DNA of 15,075 bases from CAADGY01 sp900696665 (GTDB lineage Bacteria; Acidobacteriota; Terriglobia; Bryobacterales; Bryobacteraceae): positions 1 through 15,075 of the forward strand of contig JAPSFM010000119.1 in the NCBI GenBank assembly GCA_035063885.1, written 5' to 3'. The notes beneath the pieces are model-generated. The model was not told the origin of the DNA. It saw nothing but the letters and a program-made list of their open reading frames with translations, and made no database searches. Below, piece by piece: positions 14,493 through 15,075 of this stretch. The number at the start of each line of letters is the position of its first letter. Position 1 is the stretch's first letter. Made by a program: the position numbers and the translations under genes.

Positions 14493-15075
14493 TGCCCTCA
14501 GAGCGAATCGGACTGATGATCCGGGCCGACTCCGGCACCGGCATACTGCACCAGTTGACCGGTGTGATCGCGCGCCACACCGGCGATATCACTACTGTCG
14601 AGATTATCGAATCGCGCCTGGCGGAATCGCAGGTCTATTTCGAGGTCGACCTGCCCGGTGAATCCGCGCGTTTGCGGGATGAGCTTGCGTCGCTGGCAAT
14701 TGTGCGGGATGTGCAAATCGTCAACAGCCTGCAAAAGATTTACGGAAAGCGCATTATCATCATGGGCGGAGGCGCCCAGGTGGGCCAGGTGGCGATCGGC
14801 GCCATTTCGGAGGCCGACCGTCATAACATCCGGGGCGAGCGCATATCCGTGGACACGATTCCACTGGTAGGGGAACAACCCCTGGCGGATGCGGTGCGCG
14901 CTGTGGCGCGCCTGCCTCGTGCACGGGTGTTGGTTCTGGCGGGAGCGTTGATGGGCGGCGAGATCGAGAAAGCTGTCAGGGAAGTGCGCGACCGGGGGCT
15001 GCTGGTGATCAGCCTCAACATGGCAGGAAGCGTACCGGAAGCGGCAAACCTGGTAGTAACGGATCCGGTTCAGGC
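14492..15075 (+). CDS. ACT-domain protein, DUF5612-like (partial, runs off the window)
   Basis: The start overlaps the previous stop by one base (TGATG), and the frame stays open for 194 codons to the right edge. Residues 5-78 look like an ACT domain, a small ligand-binding fold (IGLMIRADSGTGILHQLTGV, then GDITTVEI and SQVYFEVDL). After it comes a nucleotide-binding-like segment (KRIIIMGGGAQVGQVAIGAI, 86-105) and a conserved region (SVDTIPLVGEQPLADAVRAV, VLVLAGALMGGE, VISLNMAGSVPEAANLVVTDPVQ). From memory this matches DUF5612, found after ACT domains in archaea and some bacteria, with no known function. It may sense an amino acid or metabolite for the gene cluster. The C-terminus is not visible. 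Confidence 0.75.
   Translation, partial: MPSERIGLMIRADSGTGILHQLTGVIARHTGDITTVEIIESRLAESQVYFEVDLPGESARLRDELASLAIVRDVQIVNSLQKIYGKRIIIMGGGAQVGQVAIGAISEADRHNIRGERISVDTIPLVGEQPLADAVRAVARLPRARVLVLAGALMGGEIEKAVREVRDRGLLVISLNMAGSVPEAANLVVTDPVQ

Noticed and set aside
1..15075. CRISPR arrays, tandem repeats, defence genes or a toxin-antitoxin pair
   Set aside because: No regularly spaced direct repeats were seen, and no ORF showed recognisable defence or toxin motifs.

Overview
The window is bacterial chromosome of about 58-60% GC. Gene order (tilS-ftsH-HAD, gnd-PPi-PFK-HAD), protein style and the accumulated IS66 and group II intron debris suggest an Acidobacteriota genome, probably of the Solibacter/Bryobacter type. 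That placement is inference from family resemblance, not a computed result.

Bases 1-5461 look like the end of an integrated mobile island. From left to right it holds two truncated IS66-family ends joined tail to tail (about 104-1269), then a nearly full-length group II intron (1270-3186) sitting exactly at the outer end of the second IS66 fragment. Its splice sites can be placed by an EBS1-IBS1 match and by the domain V/VI hairpins, but its reverse transcriptase/maturase is split by a frameshift. Next come a promoter-like site, a 106-residue unknown protein with a strong ribosome binding site, and a large serine recombinase whose start overlaps that protein by four bases. The recombinase reading frame runs into a tRNA-Phe(GAA) gene on the opposite strand and takes its stop codon there. 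The tRNA gene is therefore the likely attachment site and the junction with the chromosome.

From 5462 on, the sequence is ordinary chromosome. A small membrane-anchored protein of unknown function faces a minus-strand cluster read tilS -> ftsH -> HAD phosphatase: tRNA(Ile) lysidine synthase, the membrane AAA+ protease FtsH and a phosphoglycolate-phosphatase-like enzyme, with ftsH and the HAD gene overlapping by four bases.

Divergent from tilS, across 117 bases, is a tight plus-strand cluster: gnd (6-phosphogluconate dehydrogenase), a PPi-type phosphofructokinase, a HAD phosphatase with a large cap region, a KdsC-like HAD phosphatase and a protein with an N-terminal ACT domain that runs off the right edge. 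The last three genes overlap or nearly touch. The cluster joins the oxidative pentose phosphate pathway and PPi-linked sugar phosphate metabolism to two phosphatases and a possible ligand-sensing protein.
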